Assembly: GCF_000219725.1 (NCBI RefSeq)
Contig: NC_015732.1
Location: 2,356,001 to 2,420,000, forward strand
Reading direction: 5' to 3'
From: Gracilinema caldarium DSM 7334
Lineage (GTDB): Bacteria; Spirochaetota; Spirochaetia; Treponematales; Breznakiellaceae
DNA: 64,000 nucleotides
Below the pieces are notes generated by a model. That model was not told the DNA's origin, searched no databases, and saw only the letters and a program-made list of their open reading frames with translations. Each line of letters opens with the position of its first letter. Within the stretch, counting starts at the first letter, position 1. The position numbers and the translations under genes are program-made. Below, one piece after another: positions 1 to 9,616 of the stretch.

Positions 1-561
1 GGTGATGGTTCCGCCGGTGCCGACCCCAGCCACAAAAACAGCCAGTTCCCCCTCTGTATCCCGTAGTATTTCCTGGGCTGTAGTTTTTCTGTGAATTTCA
101 GGATTTGCTGAATTGGCAAACTGCTGGAGTATCAGGCTGTTCGGAATTTGTGCGTGCAGTTCCTCTGCCTTAGCAATAGCTCCTTTCATACCCTCAGGGC
201 CCGGAGTCAACACAAGTTCGGCCCCCAGCATTTTAAGCAGAGCCCGGCGTTCGAGACTCATGGTCTCGGGCATGGTCAGAATAAGCCGGTAACCCCGGGA
301 AGCGGCAACAAAGGAAAGGGCTATCCCCGTATTGCCGCTGGTGGGTTCAATCAGCACCGTATCGGGCTTAATTAAGCCCTTTTCTTCTGCATCGGCAATC
401 ATCGCATAGCCGATACGATCTTTAACACAGCCCAGGGGGTTAAAGGATTCCAATTTTGCTATAAGATGGGCTTGCAATTTTTCCTGATGTCCATAATTCT
501 CCAGTTCTAAAAGTGGAGTATTTCCGATTAAATCGGTGAGTTTCTTTGCAATGTGGGCCAT
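1..561 (-). CDS. cysK: cysteine synthase (O-acetylserine sulfhydrylase), C-terminus cut by window edge
   Basis: A PLP enzyme that makes cysteine from O-acetylserine and sulfide in the cytoplasm. The 187 visible codons include the conserved start [13 protein letters not shown] (residues 8-20), the PLP lysine in NPLGCVKDR (Lys47), the TSGNTG substrate loop (74-79) and, at the window edge, the phosphate-binding GTGGT. The family is usually about 305 residues, so roughly the last 120 lie outside the window. The ATG at 559-561 has a GGAGG-type ribosome binding site at 564-571. A strong -35 box lies upstream. CysK and CysM are hard to separate without the C-terminus; the sequence reads as CysK. Confidence 0.93.
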   Translation of the reverse strand, partial: MAHIAKKLTDLIGNTPLLELENYGHQEKLQAHLIAKLESFNPLGCVKDRIGYAMIADAEEKGLIKPDTVLIEPTSGNTGIALSFVAASRGYRLILTMPETMSLERRALLKMLGAELVLTPGPEGMKGAIAKAEELHAQIPNSLILQQFANSANPEIHRKTTAQEILRDTEGELAVFVAGVGTGGTIT

Positions 562-590
562 AAGCTCCTCCATTTACTAGTATGGTTATA

Positions 591-619
591 GTATTACTAA
601 ATATTACTTATTTTGTCAA
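591..619 (-). promoter_or_regulatory. probable cysK promoter
   Basis: On the minus strand a perfect TTGACA (619-614) is followed after 17 bases by TAATAC (596-591), a weak -10. The -10 region lies in a partly symmetric stretch rich in TAGTA/TACTA half-sites (about 574-598), the kind of layout seen at cysteine genes controlled by Rrf2-type repressors. The operator reading is a guess. Confidence 0.45.
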
Positions 620-701
620 GATAAAAATGATCCATAAAATATTGTTTTTATATACTCAAATGAGGACATCTTTTTTCTATATAAAATCTTCAGAAAAATG
701 C

Positions 702-730
702 TTGTATTATCACTAATTTCCCATTTTAAT
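702..730 (+). promoter_or_regulatory. probable promoter for the PAP2 gene
   Basis: TTGTAT (702-707), 17-base spacer, TTTAAT (725-730), 46 bases before the ATG at 776. The rest of the 562-775 gap is AT-rich and shows nothing else I can name. Confidence 0.4.
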
Positions 731-775
731 ACTTAGTAAGAAGTTTCGAGACTCAAAAGGCAGGACAAATTAATT

Positions 776-1708
776 ATGGAAAGTATCTATCAAAACATGT
801 ACCAATGGGGACTGGATATAATCCGGTTTATTCAGCACTATGAATCCCCTACTCTATCGTTGATGATGAAAATCATCACTAGTCTGGGATCTGAATTGGC
901 CTATCTCGCTGTATTACCCCTTATTTTTTGGTGTATTGATGAAAGACGGGGGCTTCGCCTGGGAACTGCGGTCCTCCTTTCTGCATGGCTTAATGGAACC
1001 GTTAAAAATGTGCTGAAACAGCCCCGGCCCTATCAGCTTGATCCATCAGTAGGACGGGCTGTAGAAGACTCGTACGGTATTCCATCAGGTCATGCTCAGA
1101 GGTCTCTCACCTTTTGGGGAATTATTGGTGGATGGATTCGCCAGCCCTTGGGGCTGATTCTTGCTGTTGCCCTTCCGCTGCTCATCAGTTTTAGTAGACT
1201 CTACCTTGGTGTTCACTTCCCAACCGACCTGTTTGCTGGCTGGATTCTTGCCCTCAGTATTCTAGGTACCTATTACTTGGGGTCAGAGAGTATTGAAAAA
1301 ATTTTTAATACCCTGAATATCCGATTTAAAATCCTGACGGTAGCTCTTATTGCTTTTATCATGAATGGACTGAATCCTCAAGATACCAGTATGGGGGGCG
1401 CCTTTTTCGGTATAACAACTGGTTATTTCGTTATGATAGAATACTTTGCCTTTTCAGCCCGCCATAACGCCCGGGGAAAGTCACCTCGGTTTCGGGAATT
1501 GTTTTTGCGCTACTTGATAGGCATGACCGGTGCAGGTATCATATATGTTAGTCTTAAACAGGTATTTCCCGGAGAAAGTTCCCCCTGGTATGCGATGGGA
1601 CGTTTTATTCGCTATGGGCTATTGGGATTCTGGACTTCCGCCGGTGCCCCCTGGGTATTTTTAGGGCTCAAACTTGCAGGTTCAGAAAGTACTGTTGTAA
1701 ATCAATAA
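776..1708 (+). CDS. PAP2-superfamily membrane phosphatase
   Basis: An integral membrane phosphatase of the type-2 phosphatidic acid phosphatase superfamily, likely acting on a lipid phosphate or pyrophosphate at the outer face of the inner membrane. All three signature motifs are present: Lys77...Arg84-Pro85 (KNVLKQPRP), PSGH at 103-106, and Ser140-Arg141...His147...Asp151. Hydrophobic segments lie before, between and after the motifs, and about three more extend past residue 180, so at 310 residues it is longer than the minimal domain. Substrate (undecaprenyl pyrophosphate, phosphatidate or other) cannot be told from sequence. The HD-GYP gene follows 15 bases later and may be co-transcribed. 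Confidence 0.85.
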   Translation: MESIYQNMYQWGLDIIRFIQHYESPTLSLMMKIITSLGSELAYLAVLPLIFWCIDERRGLRLGTAVLLSAWLNGTVKNVLKQPRPYQLDPSVGRAVEDSYGIPSGHAQRSLTFWGIIGGWIRQPLGLILAVALPLLISFSRLYLGVHFPTDLFAGWILALSILGTYYLGSESIEKIFNTLNIRFKILTVALIAFIMNGLNPQDTSMGGAFFGITTGYFVMIEYFAFSARHNARGKSPRFRELFLRYLIGMTGAGIIYVSLKQVFPGESSPWYAMGRFIRYGLLGFWTSAGAPWVFLGLKLAGSESTVVNQ

Positions 1709-1723
1709 CAAATGTGAAACAAT

Positions 1724-3016
1724 ATGATGAATAATAACTACCGGAATCGATATTATCGATTATTAGCAAAATATAAATACGTTGTACAGTATACAAAAAA
1801 AGCTAAAACACTTATTATTCGCCTGCATAATAGTTATGTTAGGCTAAAACAGCATTATTTTAAAACACTACAAAAAGCTGCATATAATACTAAAACTTTA
1901 CTTGAACAGTCTATTAAAGAAAAATATCCCCTCATACTCGATCACCGGCGGCGCGTTGTTTATATTTCAGGAAAACTGCTTGATGCGATGGAAATGACAA
2001 AAGAAGAATTCTCTTCATCATTTTATATTGATTTGCTTTTTGAAAAATATCTACCCAGTAATTTTACTACTACTGATGAACAAACAATTCCAGAATTCCA
2101 TTTTCCCATTATGTTACAGGACATGTCATCCCTCGGAATGATCACCGAGCAAACAACCTCTGTTTCAGACCTTCAGCTCCATCCATTTCTCCATCTTGGT
2201 ATCAGTGGTAAACGGGTTTATAACAAGCAAAAAAAACTTTTTTACTATTTTTTATCAACCCGTGATATGAGCGCAGAAATAGAATTATTGTATTATCAAA
2301 AAAGTGATTTTTTCATCGAAACGCTCTCAGCTACCAATATGCAACTGCTCCATGCACAAAAAACGATAGAAGCCCATAAAATGATGCTTATTTCTCTAGT
2401 CTGTTCACTTGTAGAAGAACACAATAAGGAAACATCCCAACACTTACAAAACATTAGGATTATTACTACGTATATGATCGAAGAAATATACCGTTTAAAA
2501 TTGATAACGAAAGCACCTTATGAAACATTTCAATATTTAAAGGATATTGCCTATACATCGGTACTACATGACATAGGTAAAGTACATATTAAAAAGGAAT
2601 TAATTGAGAAAAGAGGTGACCTTACTGAAATAGAATTTAAAGAAATGCAGAATCATACAAAAGCAGGAGCAGCATATATTAAAAAAATCATCCTTCTGTT
2701 TCAGAATGATCCATCCTTTTCTAGTTATATTAATTTTTTAAAAATTCCCTATGATGTTTGCTTATATCACCACGAGCGGTGGGATGGGAAAGGTTATCCC
2801 ATGAAACTTGCAGGAACAGCTATTCCCCTCCCTGCTCGTATTATCGCCATCGCTGATGCCTATGACGCTATGAGAGCATCCCGCTCCTACAACATTCCCC
2901 GGAGTCATGATGAAGCGGTTACAGAAATCCGCAATTGTAGCGGAACACGATTTGATCCTACCCTGGTACAGGTTTTTTTAAATATTGAACGAAAACTCGA
3001 AGCAATTTCTTATTAG
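1724..3016 (+). CDS. HD-GYP domain protein, predicted c-di-GMP phosphodiesterase
   Basis: Predicted cytoplasmic enzyme that hydrolyses cyclic di-GMP. The first 70 residues are very basic and probably helical. Residues 70-200 look like a divergent PAS-type sensor (family not certain). The HD-GYP domain covers about 220-425, with the HD pair in LHDIGK (about 282), an outer His in the NHTKAG stretch, and the hallmark HHERWDGKGYP (about 348-358), so metal ligands and GYP are intact. There is no receiver domain. The start is the first of two adjacent ATGs; the ribosome binding site is weak. The AT-rich stretch after the stop (3017-3309) holds no convincing gene. Confidence 0.85.
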   Translation: MMNNNYRNRYYRLLAKYKYVVQYTKKAKTLIIRLHNSYVRLKQHYFKTLQKAAYNTKTLLEQSIKEKYPLILDHRRRVVYISGKLLDAMEMTKEEFSSSFYIDLLFEKYLPSNFTTTDEQTIPEFHFPIMLQDMSSLGMITEQTTSVSDLQLHPFLHLGISGKRVYNKQKKLFYYFLSTRDMSAEIELLYYQKSDFFIETLSATNMQLLHAQKTIEAHKMMLISLVCSLVEEHNKETSQHLQNIRIITTYMIEEIYRLKLITKAPYETFQYLKDIAYTSVLHDIGKVHIKKELIEKRGDLTEIEFKEMQNHTKAGAAYIKKIILLFQNDPSFSSYINFLKIPYDVCLYHHERWDGKGYPMKLAGTAIPLPARIIAIADAYDAMRASRSYNIPRSHDEAVTEIRNCSGTRFDPTLVQVFLNIERKLEAISY

Positions 3017-3242
3017 GATACATCTATCAAATTGCGAACTTGATTCTATACTATCCAAACGAAGAAGCTTATTACGGTTACAACAAGATAGGATTTCTTA
3101 TCTTGTAGAGAATAGAACTGTTATTAAGGATATAAATTACCGTACAGATAGGTACATTGCCTCAGACATTTAAAATTTATAATACAACAATGCTTCGATA
3201 TCAAATAAAACGAGAAGCTGTTTTAAGAATCTGTCGCCTGAG

Positions 3243-3283
3243 ACAATGACTCGGCCTATTTATCTCTCTGATATTGTCATTGT
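3243..3283. other. 8-bp inverted repeat between convergent genes
   Basis: ACAATGAC (3243-3250) and GTCATTGT (3276-3283) are perfect complements across 25 bases, lying between the convergent HD-GYP and galU genes. Neither side has a T-run, so this is at best a weak transcription end. Confidence 0.25.
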
Positions 3284-3309
3284 ATTAAACATAACAATAT
3301 TTAAAGATT

Positions 3310-4167
3310 CTAACTTTTAACAATACTCCCTTTCCGTTCAGTCATATAAGAATCGAGGACCTTCCGAAGAGAAGGTACCGTATCGGCATAGCGGAGGATA
3401 GCATCCAGATAGCCTTCAGGCTCACCCGTATCAAGCCGCTGACCGGAAAGTCGGCGGTACACCACCTTCCCTTCATTCATCAATTTATTGAGCGCATAGA
3501 TATGATAGTACTCGCCACCCTCATGCCGTTCCCAGCCTTCTGCCAGATAATGAAAGAACTCTGGGGTGTATAAGTAACGGCCTATAGACACTTCATGACT
3601 TGGTTCTGTGCCCCGGCTGGGTTTTTCCACAATAGCCCGTACATGCTTACCGTCAGCGGCTATATCTAAAACGCCATAACGACTCACATCTCCCGGCTCA
3701 TAAACGCTCGCCATTACAGAACAGCCAGTTTCACGCCAGCTAGCCATAAGCTGAGCCGCCAGGGGAGGCTCACCGATATGAAGGTCATCAGGATAGGCAA
3801 CGACACAGGCATCGTTTCCAACGAGCTCCTTGACTTGCAGCAGAGCGTGTCCGGTGCCCAGCATCCGCTGCTGCCGGACAAAGGCAAAACGGACATTTAC
3901 CGGTGGTTTAATCCGTTCCAGCCGGTCAAGTTTACCTTCTTTTTCGAACACCGATTCCAGTTCAATTTCCCGATCAAAATAGTCTTCCAGAACCTTTTTT
4001 CTCCGTGAACTGATAATGATAATATCTTCGATACCAGACTTTACAAATTCATCAACAATAAAGGCTATAGACGGTACATTAACTACCGGCAACATTTCCT
4101 TTGGTATAGTTTTGGTGACCGGTAAAAAGCGTGTCCCATAACCTGCAGCAACAATAATTCCTTTCAT
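3310..4167 (-). CDS. galU: UTP-glucose-1-phosphate uridylyltransferase
   Basis: Makes UDP-glucose from UTP and glucose-1-phosphate, feeding envelope glycans and sugar interconversion. The N-terminus carries the nucleotidyltransferase motif GYGTRFLPVTK and KEMLPV, followed by the SGIEDIIIISS segment, KPP, a VAYPDD metal/nucleotide loop, the VEKP motif and GRYLYTPEFF, all typical of bacterial GalU. Length 285 residues fits the family. I start at the ATG at 4165-4167 because it places the nucleotide loop at the very N-terminus as in relatives and has an AGG six bases upstream; a TTG 12 codons earlier is possible but adds no conserved sequence. It stands alone between the exported protein gene and the HD-GYP gene. 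Confidence 0.92.
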   Translation of the reverse strand: MKGIIVAAGYGTRFLPVTKTIPKEMLPVVNVPSIAFIVDEFVKSGIEDIIIISSRRKKVLEDYFDREIELESVFEKEGKLDRLERIKPPVNVRFAFVRQQRMLGTGHALLQVKELVGNDACVVAYPDDLHIGEPPLAAQLMASWRETGCSVMASVYEPGDVSRYGVLDIAADGKHVRAIVEKPSRGTEPSHEVSIGRYLYTPEFFHYLAEGWERHEGGEYYHIYALNKLMNEGKVVYRRLSGQRLDTGEPEGYLDAILRYADTVPSLRKVLDSYMTERKGSIVKS

Positions 4168-4215
4168 GTTGCCTATACTATCAAGACAGGAAAGCCTATG
4201 CAAGATTTCATGGCT

Positions 4216-4250
4216 ATAAAAAGCTGCCCAGTTTTAAAAACTGGGCAGCT
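4216..4250 (-). terminator. intrinsic terminator of the downstream-reading exported protein gene
   Basis: A perfect inverted repeat with 14-base arms (4222-4235 and 4237-4250, core GCTGCCCAG/CTGGGCAGC) lies 20 bases after the stop codon at 4271 and is followed on the minus strand by TTTTT, a classic Rho-independent terminator. Confidence 0.85.
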
Positions 4251-4270
4251 ATCATCAATATATACGTAAA

Positions 4271-5635
4271 TTACATTTTAAAGGCCACACCCGCGGCGAT
4301 TCCATAACCACCATAGCTCTGGAAAGGACCGCCAAGGTTATCACCCATTCCCCAAAGATAATCCATTCCATAATTGGTAAAGATTCTCATATCTCGGTTA
4401 ATAAGATAACTAATACCAATATTTAGCTTAACCCCAAAGTGTGTAAGCCATGGATCATCACTTTCAGAATAATTTTTTTCTATAAGCCGAATTATCGCAT
4501 TACTCGCTCCTGCAACAGCTGCGGTTCCGGTTAGGGCAAACCGTCTTACAAACAGATTATATTCTGCTCCCAGATAACCTATAACTGGCAACCAAAGGGC
4601 GGTATCAAAATTAATCTGCACACCACCAATTGGTCGTACATTATACCAACCACGACTGAGTGCAAATTTAGCCCCCGCAGCAAGAGTTCCTTCAGTGGAC
4701 TTTATTTCATCCCTATTATCTAAATCCCATCCTTGGACAGATTCGAAATATGTTATGTAATAAAGATAAGGTTCTACATCTACACCAAGCCGTGGTACTT
4801 CACGTAACTGAGCTCCAGCCTTAAGGGAAGATCCAGCATATCGTACCGCAGCAGTACTAATTTGAGGCCCCACATCCTTAATCACGAGGAGGCCTTCTTC
4901 CCGTTCATCAACGAGACCGCCAATAGAATCGCGTTTAACTACCACATACTCATCTCCCACCTTCACTCCCATATCAGTACCAAACTGCATCTTTGCCTCA
5001 AAGATATTAGCCTGCAACACTTGGGTTCGAAGGGTAAAAGCTGGGATCTTTCGAACCTCATAGGTTAGTTGGAAGGGTATGGAATTTATAGCCAGTGCGA
5101 TAGCCTTTGTTTGGGATTCCTTTGAACTACCTGTGGTTTCGATGTTAGCCATACCAATGGTAGTCCCCTCTGCTACATTTAGAAAGGCCACTGATGTCTT
5201 GATTCGGGCTTCATATTCATTTTTAGGTTTTTCAACTTGAAAATCTACGATGGTTGGGATCACCACTACAAAAGCTCCATAAAGTTTTTTAAGGAGCCCT
5301 TCGGTTAACTGAACATCTCCAAATTTAACCTCATCGGGAAGAGGGGTATTGTTCTGCTTTGCGGTTTGTATCAAATTGATGAAATCCTGTACATCCTTGG
5401 AAGAAAATCGTTCAGTCTGTCCCAATACATTAAAACGACCAAGATTAATAAAAACCCCCTGAATCTCTGCATCCACATTAGCGAGGACCTCAAGGGGAAT
5501 GTTATACCCATAATACCCAAGAGCAAAAACCGCCACATCCTGTTTTTTACTGATTTCTGCCTGCTGAGCTGATAAAAACGAGGCTCCAAACAATAAACCT
5601 ATGAACAAGGTAATAAAATATTGCTTGCTTCTCAT
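4271..5635 (-). CDS. exported protein of unknown function, probable outer-membrane barrel C-terminus
   Basis: I do not recognise a named family. A clear signal peptide (residues 1-24, ending FLSAQQA) directs export. Residues 25-210 look periplasmic, alternating beta/alpha with aromatic-rich strands (VFALGYYGYNIPLEV; VVVIPTIVDFQVE). From about 285 onward short amphipathic strands alternate with glycine-rich turns and the last residue pairs are aromatic/hydrophobic, as in a small outer-membrane barrel. Its own promoter and terminator frame it as a single-gene transcript, and AGGAGG stands before the ATG. This looks like a spirochaete lineage protein; function is unknown. Confidence 0.7.
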   Translation of the reverse strand: MRSKQYFITLFIGLLFGASFLSAQQAEISKKQDVAVFALGYYGYNIPLEVLANVDAEIQGVFINLGRFNVLGQTERFSSKDVQDFINLIQTAKQNNTPLPDEVKFGDVQLTEGLLKKLYGAFVVVIPTIVDFQVEKPKNEYEARIKTSVAFLNVAEGTTIGMANIETTGSSKESQTKAIALAINSIPFQLTYEVRKIPAFTLRTQVLQANIFEAKMQFGTDMGVKVGDEYVVVKRDSIGGLVDEREEGLLVIKDVGPQISTAAVRYAGSSLKAGAQLREVPRLGVDVEPYLYYITYFESVQGWDLDNRDEIKSTEGTLAAGAKFALSRGWYNVRPIGGVQINFDTALWLPVIGYLGAEYNLFVRRFALTGTAAVAGASNAIIRLIEKNYSESDDPWLTHFGVKLNIGISYLINRDMRIFTNYGMDYLWGMGDNLGGPFQSYGGYGIAAGVAFKM

Positions 5636-5677
5636 GTATTCCTCCTTAACGATGTGTCACATATATACTTTGATTGA

Positions 5678-5705
5678 AGTATAGCGCAGTAATTTGGTTC
5701 GTCAA
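5678..5705 (-). promoter_or_regulatory. promoter of the exported protein gene
   Basis: TTGACG (5705-5700), 16-base spacer, TATACT (5683-5678) on the minus strand, 43 bases before the ATG at 5635. Confidence 0.65.
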
Positions 5706-5712
5706 GCTTAGC

Positions 5713-5741
5713 TTGTATTTTCATAGAATTTTCGCTATGCT
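5713..5741 (+). promoter_or_regulatory. promoter of mnmE
   Basis: TTGTAT (5713-5718), 17-base spacer, TATGCT (5736-5741). Its -35 lies only 7 bases from the -35 of the divergent gene. The expected transcript start (about 5748) is about 6 bases before the mnmE ATG, so the mRNA would be almost leaderless; indeed no ribosome binding site is visible. Confidence 0.55.
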
Positions 5742-5753
5742 CCGTTAATACTT

Positions 5754-7364
5754 ATGAACCGTCCATCCTATGGCAGCAATGACCCAATCGCTGCCCATGC
5801 AACTCCTCTCGCAGAAAGCGCTTTAGCAGTTATCCGTACTGCTGGACCAGGCTGTATTGACCTCTTGGCAAATCTATTTTCCCGGCCAAAAGCCCTTTTA
5901 AGTGCTCCAGGAAATACAATAGTCCATGGCTGGATACAAAATAGCCAGGGTGAAAAGATTGATGAGGTACTTCTTTCGGTTTTCCGCAGTCCACGAAGCT
6001 ATACTGGCGAAGATGCGGTAGATATCTCATGCCATGGTGGTATCGCCATTGCCCGTTCAATTCTCCAAAGTCTCTTTGATGGTGGTTTTCGCCAGGCCTT
6101 GCCCGGTGAATTTACCTTCCGTGCCTTTATGAATGGGAAATTGGATCTGACCCGTTCCGAATCGGTGGTTGAATTAATAGAAGCGAAAACCGATGAAAGC
6201 CGCCGCCACGCTCTGGGCCGTCTTTCTGGAGTTTTAGAAACTGAAATTCGTGCAATTAAAGAAGCGCTGGTCCATGCTTTGGCTGCAACAGAGCTTTTTC
6301 TGGATTACTCTGAAGATGATGGTGTTTCAGGTATTGCTGAGGATGGGCTTGTTCTTAATGATCAATCAGGAACAAAGCTTCCAGCAGCTATAGCAGAGGC
6401 TGCAGGGATCATGCCGGACCGGCTCCGAGTAGAACAAGCATTGAAAGACCTGGAAGCTCTTGCAGCAACCTACCGTATTGAAAAATTGTATCGGGATGGA
6501 GCCCTGGTAGCAATAGCAGGCCGCCCCAATGCGGGTAAATCAAGCCTTTTCAACCGCCTTATAAAGGAAGAACGCTCCATAGTGACTGACATCCCCGGCA
6601 CCACTCGGGACTATATAGAAGCATGGATTTCTTTGGAGGGCATTCCTGTAAGACTCGTTGATACGGCAGGTCTTCGCCAGGCAGAAGATCCTATTGAACA
6701 AATTGGGGTGGAACGAAGTAAAAGCATAGTACAGGCAGCGGACCTCATCCTTTTCATAATAGATGGGAAAACAGGCTTTCAAGATTCAGACTGGCACCTA
6801 CTCAAAGAATATCAGGGAAGAGAACTGTGGAAAGACCGTCAGATTCCCCCTATCCTTGTGATCTGGAATAAATCTGATATAGCTCCCTATCATACAATAG
6901 AAACCGCTGGTTTCCAACAGCTTTCGATTGCCGGAGTATTTACAGAATTCCATTCTTTTCCAGCAAATCCACCGATCCTTGCGGTGAGCGCTAAAACAGG
7001 TTTTGGTATACCTGAACTCGCTCTTGCAATGAGGACTATCCTTGAAGGAGGACCGGGATCTATCATTAGCGAAGGGGTAAATATGTCCGATGCAAAAAGT
7101 GTGTCGGGACATTCCTCTGCAACACCGTGGGCTTACCCTGGGAAAGTATCCGTCGGTATTGCCTCTGAACGGCAAAAAGCTCTGGTTGATCAGGCTATAG
7201 CATCCCTTAAGGAAGCCCTCTATCTTGCAGACCATCATGCTCCCTTGGATTTGATAGCCCCGGAACTTAGAGAAGCGGTGGAATCCTTGGGTGAAATTAC
7301 CGGTGAAGTTACCACCGCTGAAATTCTCGAAACCATGTTCAGCCGATTCTGTGTCGGTAAATAG
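5754..7364 (+). CDS. mnmE: tRNA uridine-5-carboxymethylaminomethyl modification GTPase MnmE
   Basis: With MnmG it modifies U34 in the anticodon of several tRNAs. An N-terminal tetrahydrofolate-binding domain (residues 1-125, with SYTGEDAVDISCHGG) is followed by helices and an inserted G domain: P-loop GRPNAGKS (256-263), switch PGTTRD (281-286), DTAGLR (303-308) and NKSD (about 371-374). The C-terminal FCVGK matches the conserved C(I/V)GK end with its catalytic Cys. At 536 residues it is some 80 longer than the usual 450-460; the extra sequence sits around 188-222 and in the loops after NKSD. mnmG starts 12 bases after the stop, so the two partners form an operon. Confidence 0.96.
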   Translation: MNRPSYGSNDPIAAHATPLAESALAVIRTAGPGCIDLLANLFSRPKALLSAPGNTIVHGWIQNSQGEKIDEVLLSVFRSPRSYTGEDAVDISCHGGIAIARSILQSLFDGGFRQALPGEFTFRAFMNGKLDLTRSESVVELIEAKTDESRRHALGRLSGVLETEIRAIKEALVHALAATELFLDYSEDDGVSGIAEDGLVLNDQSGTKLPAAIAEAAGIMPDRLRVEQALKDLEALAATYRIEKLYRDGALVAIAGRPNAGKSSLFNRLIKEERSIVTDIPGTTRDYIEAWISLEGIPVRLVDTAGLRQAEDPIEQIGVERSKSIVQAADLILFIIDGKTGFQDSDWHLLKEYQGRELWKDRQIPPILVIWNKSDIAPYHTIETAGFQQLSIAGVFTEFHSFPANPPILAVSAKTGFGIPELALAMRTILEGGPGSIISEGVNMSDAKSVSGHSSATPWAYPGKVSVGIASERQKALVDQAIASLKEALYLADHHAPLDLIAPELREAVESLGEITGEVTTAEILETMFSRFCVGK

Positions 7365-7376
7365 GATAATCAATCT

Positions 7377-9227
7377 ATGGATTATGATGTAATTGTCGTA
7401 GGTGGTGGGCATGCAGGAATCGAAGCATCCCTCGCCAGTGCTCGTTTGGGATTAAAAACCCTACTTATCACGCAAAATCCCGATAAAATTGGGGCCTTAT
7501 CCTGTAATCCAGCCATCGGCGGTCTTTCAAAGGGCAACCTTGTTCGCGAGGTAGATGCTCTTGGAGGCCAGATGGCAAAACTCATCGATGCAACCCTCAT
7601 TCAGTACCGAGTATTGAACCGGTCCCGGGGACCTGCGGTCCAAGCCCCTCGGGCTCAAGCTGATAAATGGCGCTACCAGGCTGTAGCCCGTTCTGCAGTA
7701 GAACAACAAAAAAACCTTCATATATTCATGGATACCGTAGTTGACCTCATCGTATCAGAGGATGAACAGCATCTTGAAGGTGTTATCACCGAGCGGGGCC
7801 ACCGGATCGGATGTAGGGCAGCCATTCTGGCCACCGGAACTTTTATGGAAGGTAAAATTTTTATCGGCGAATATGACGCTCCTATGGGTCGCCTTGGTGA
7901 GGGTGCCGCTATTGGACTTGGTACCAGTCTACGACGCCGGGGCTTTCCGGTGGGACGCCTAAAAACCGGAACCCCAGCCCGAATTGCCGGTGAAACCATT
8001 GACTATTCCAGATTGGAACGACAAGACGGAGAGGAAGCTATCCCCTTTACCTTTGATATAGAAGCAGATAGCCGCTTAGATCGTCCCTCAGTTCCCTGCT
8101 GGATTACCTACACAACCGAAAAAACTCACGAAATTATCCGAAACAACATACACCGTTCACCCCTTTATGGGGGAAAAATCATCGGTGTAGGCCCCCGATA
8201 TTGTCCATCCTTAGAAGATAAGGTAGTTCGATTCCCCGACCGAGAACGGCACCATATTTTCATAGAACCGGAAAGCCTCGAAACCAACGAGATGTATCTT
8301 AACGGCGCTTCTAGTTCCTTACCAGAGGATGTACAGGTGGCATTTATCCATAGCCTCCCCGGCCTCGAAGAAGCCCGTATTGTCCGACCTGCCTATGCGG
8401 TGGAATATGATTACCTGGACCCTCAGGATCTATACCCATCTCTTGAATCGAAACGGCTTTCAGGCCTTTTCGTAGCAGGCCAGACTAACGGAAGTTCTGG
8501 ATATGAAGAAGCGGCGGCCCAGGGCATCGTGGCGGGTATCAATGCAGCCATGAAATTACTCGGCAAAGAGCCGCTCATCTTAGAACGGTCCGAAGCGTAT
8601 ATCGGCGTACTTATCGATGATTTGACGACCCTGGGAACCAAGGAGCCGTACCGGATGTTCACGAGCCGGGCGGAGCATCGGCTCATGCTCCGCCACGATA
8701 CAGCCGATGCTCGGCTGACGCCCAAAGGGCGTGCCCTGGGCCTTGTGGATGACCAGCGTTGGGAACGGTTCCAGAAAAAGGTTCAGACCCTTGATGAAAT
8801 TACCGAATTGCTTCGTTCCCGGAAGATAAGTACCGATCTAGAGCATGTACTTACTCCCCATATTGGAGAATCCCTAGAACGGGCTCTAACCAATTCCCAG
8901 GTCCAACTTGAACATATAAAACCCTTTGCTCCTGAATTAGACCATTACCCACGAGAGTGGGTAGAGCGGGTCAGCTTGGACATTAAATATGCAGGCTATA
9001 TAGAAAAGGAGCGCCGAGCTGCCGCCCGTACTGCCAAGATGGAAGCCATGAAACTCCCAACAAACCTGGACTACCGATCTATCCTCGGACTCTCTGCAGA
9101 GGCAAAGGAAAAATTAATAAAAATTAAACCATTAACCATAGGCCAAGCAAGCCGCATCAACGGAGTTCGTCAGGGAGATATTGCGGTCCTCATCATGACA
9201 GCAAAACGGTACTCTGAAGAAAACTAA
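7377..9227 (+). CDS. mnmG: tRNA uridine-5-carboxymethylaminomethyl modification enzyme MnmG (GidA)
   Basis: FAD-dependent partner of MnmE. The FAD-binding GGGHAG (residues 9-14) opens the protein, followed by the family motifs [28 protein letters not shown] and the strongly conserved [21 protein letters not shown] stretch (only its first part quoted by name here), then TSRAEHRL. The C-terminal helical domain ends with the expected [11 protein letters not shown] segment. Length 616 is normal. It directly follows mnmE. Confidence 0.97.
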   Translation: MDYDVIVVGGGHAGIEASLASARLGLKTLLITQNPDKIGALSCNPAIGGLSKGNLVREVDALGGQMAKLIDATLIQYRVLNRSRGPAVQAPRAQADKWRYQAVARSAVEQQKNLHIFMDTVVDLIVSEDEQHLEGVITERGHRIGCRAAILATGTFMEGKIFIGEYDAPMGRLGEGAAIGLGTSLRRRGFPVGRLKTGTPARIAGETIDYSRLERQDGEEAIPFTFDIEADSRLDRPSVPCWITYTTEKTHEIIRNNIHRSPLYGGKIIGVGPRYCPSLEDKVVRFPDRERHHIFIEPESLETNEMYLNGASSSLPEDVQVAFIHSLPGLEEARIVRPAYAVEYDYLDPQDLYPSLESKRLSGLFVAGQTNGSSGYEEAAAQGIVAGINAAMKLLGKEPLILERSEAYIGVLIDDLTTLGTKEPYRMFTSRAEHRLMLRHDTADARLTPKGRALGLVDDQRWERFQKKVQTLDEITELLRSRKISTDLEHVLTPHIGESLERALTNSQVQLEHIKPFAPELDHYPREWVERVSLDIKYAGYIEKERRAAARTAKMEAMKLPTNLDYRSILGLSAEAKEKLIKIKPLTIGQASRINGVRQGDIAVLIMTAKRYSEEN

Positions 9228-9241
9228 TGCCACATGACCTC

Positions 9242-9270
9242 TTGACTTATTTTTATATATATTATAAATT
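9242..9270 (+). promoter_or_regulatory. probable promoter of the glutaredoxin gene
   Basis: TTGACT (9242-9247) followed by a TATA-rich block containing TATAAA (9263-9268) and TAAATT (9265-9270) at spacings of 15 and 17. Confidence 0.45.
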
Positions 9271-9314
9271 ATATGTATAAGAATATCGATACAAGAACAT
9301 ATTAGGAGGTAATT

Positions 9315-9545
9315 ATGGCTGTTAATGTATATTCAACTCAGAGTTGTCCCTATTGTACTATGGTAAAAAATTACCTACGCCAGAAAGGTGTTCCCTTTAC
9401 TGACTATGATGTAGGCCGGGATCAGCGACGAGCCGAGGAAATGGTCCGTAAATCAGGTCAAATGGGAGTACCCGTGGTAGATATTAATGGGAAAATAATT
9501 ATAGGTTTTAATAAAGCGGAGATAGATCGAGCTCTCAATCGCTAA
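9315..9545 (+). CDS. glutaredoxin-family protein
   Basis: A 76-residue thiol-disulfide oxidoreductase with the CPYC active site at 11-14, the GVPVVDING strand with the cis-proline (about 51-54), and the GFNKAEID helix end, all standard for small glutaredoxin/NrdH/YruB-type proteins. The ATG is preceded by AGGAGG. It has its own promoter and is not part of a recognisable redox operon, so the partner (glutathione, thioredoxin reductase or other) is not shown by context. Confidence 0.92.
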   Translation: MAVNVYSTQSCPYCTMVKNYLRQKGVPFTDYDVGRDQRRAEEMVRKSGQMGVPVVDINGKIIIGFNKAEIDRALNR

Positions 9546-9552
9546 ATCTAGG

Positions 9553-9577
9553 CTGATAAACTTAAACTGATAAACTT
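9553..9577 (+). repeat. short tandem direct repeat
   Basis: CTGATAAACTT occurs twice (9553-9563, 9567-9577) with a 14-base period just after the glutaredoxin stop. Function unknown. Confidence 0.5.
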
Positions 9578-9616
9578 GGGCAATAAAATTAGAACTACCA
9601 ATCCAGGATACATACT

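Noticed and set aside
2985-3173. TTG-start frame of 62 codons overlapping the HD-GYP end
   Set aside because: No ribosome binding site, AT-rich composition, overlaps a solid gene.
4168-4203. upstream TTG start for galU
   Set aside because: Extra 12 codons carry no conserved residues; the internal ATG puts the nucleotide-binding loop at its normal place.
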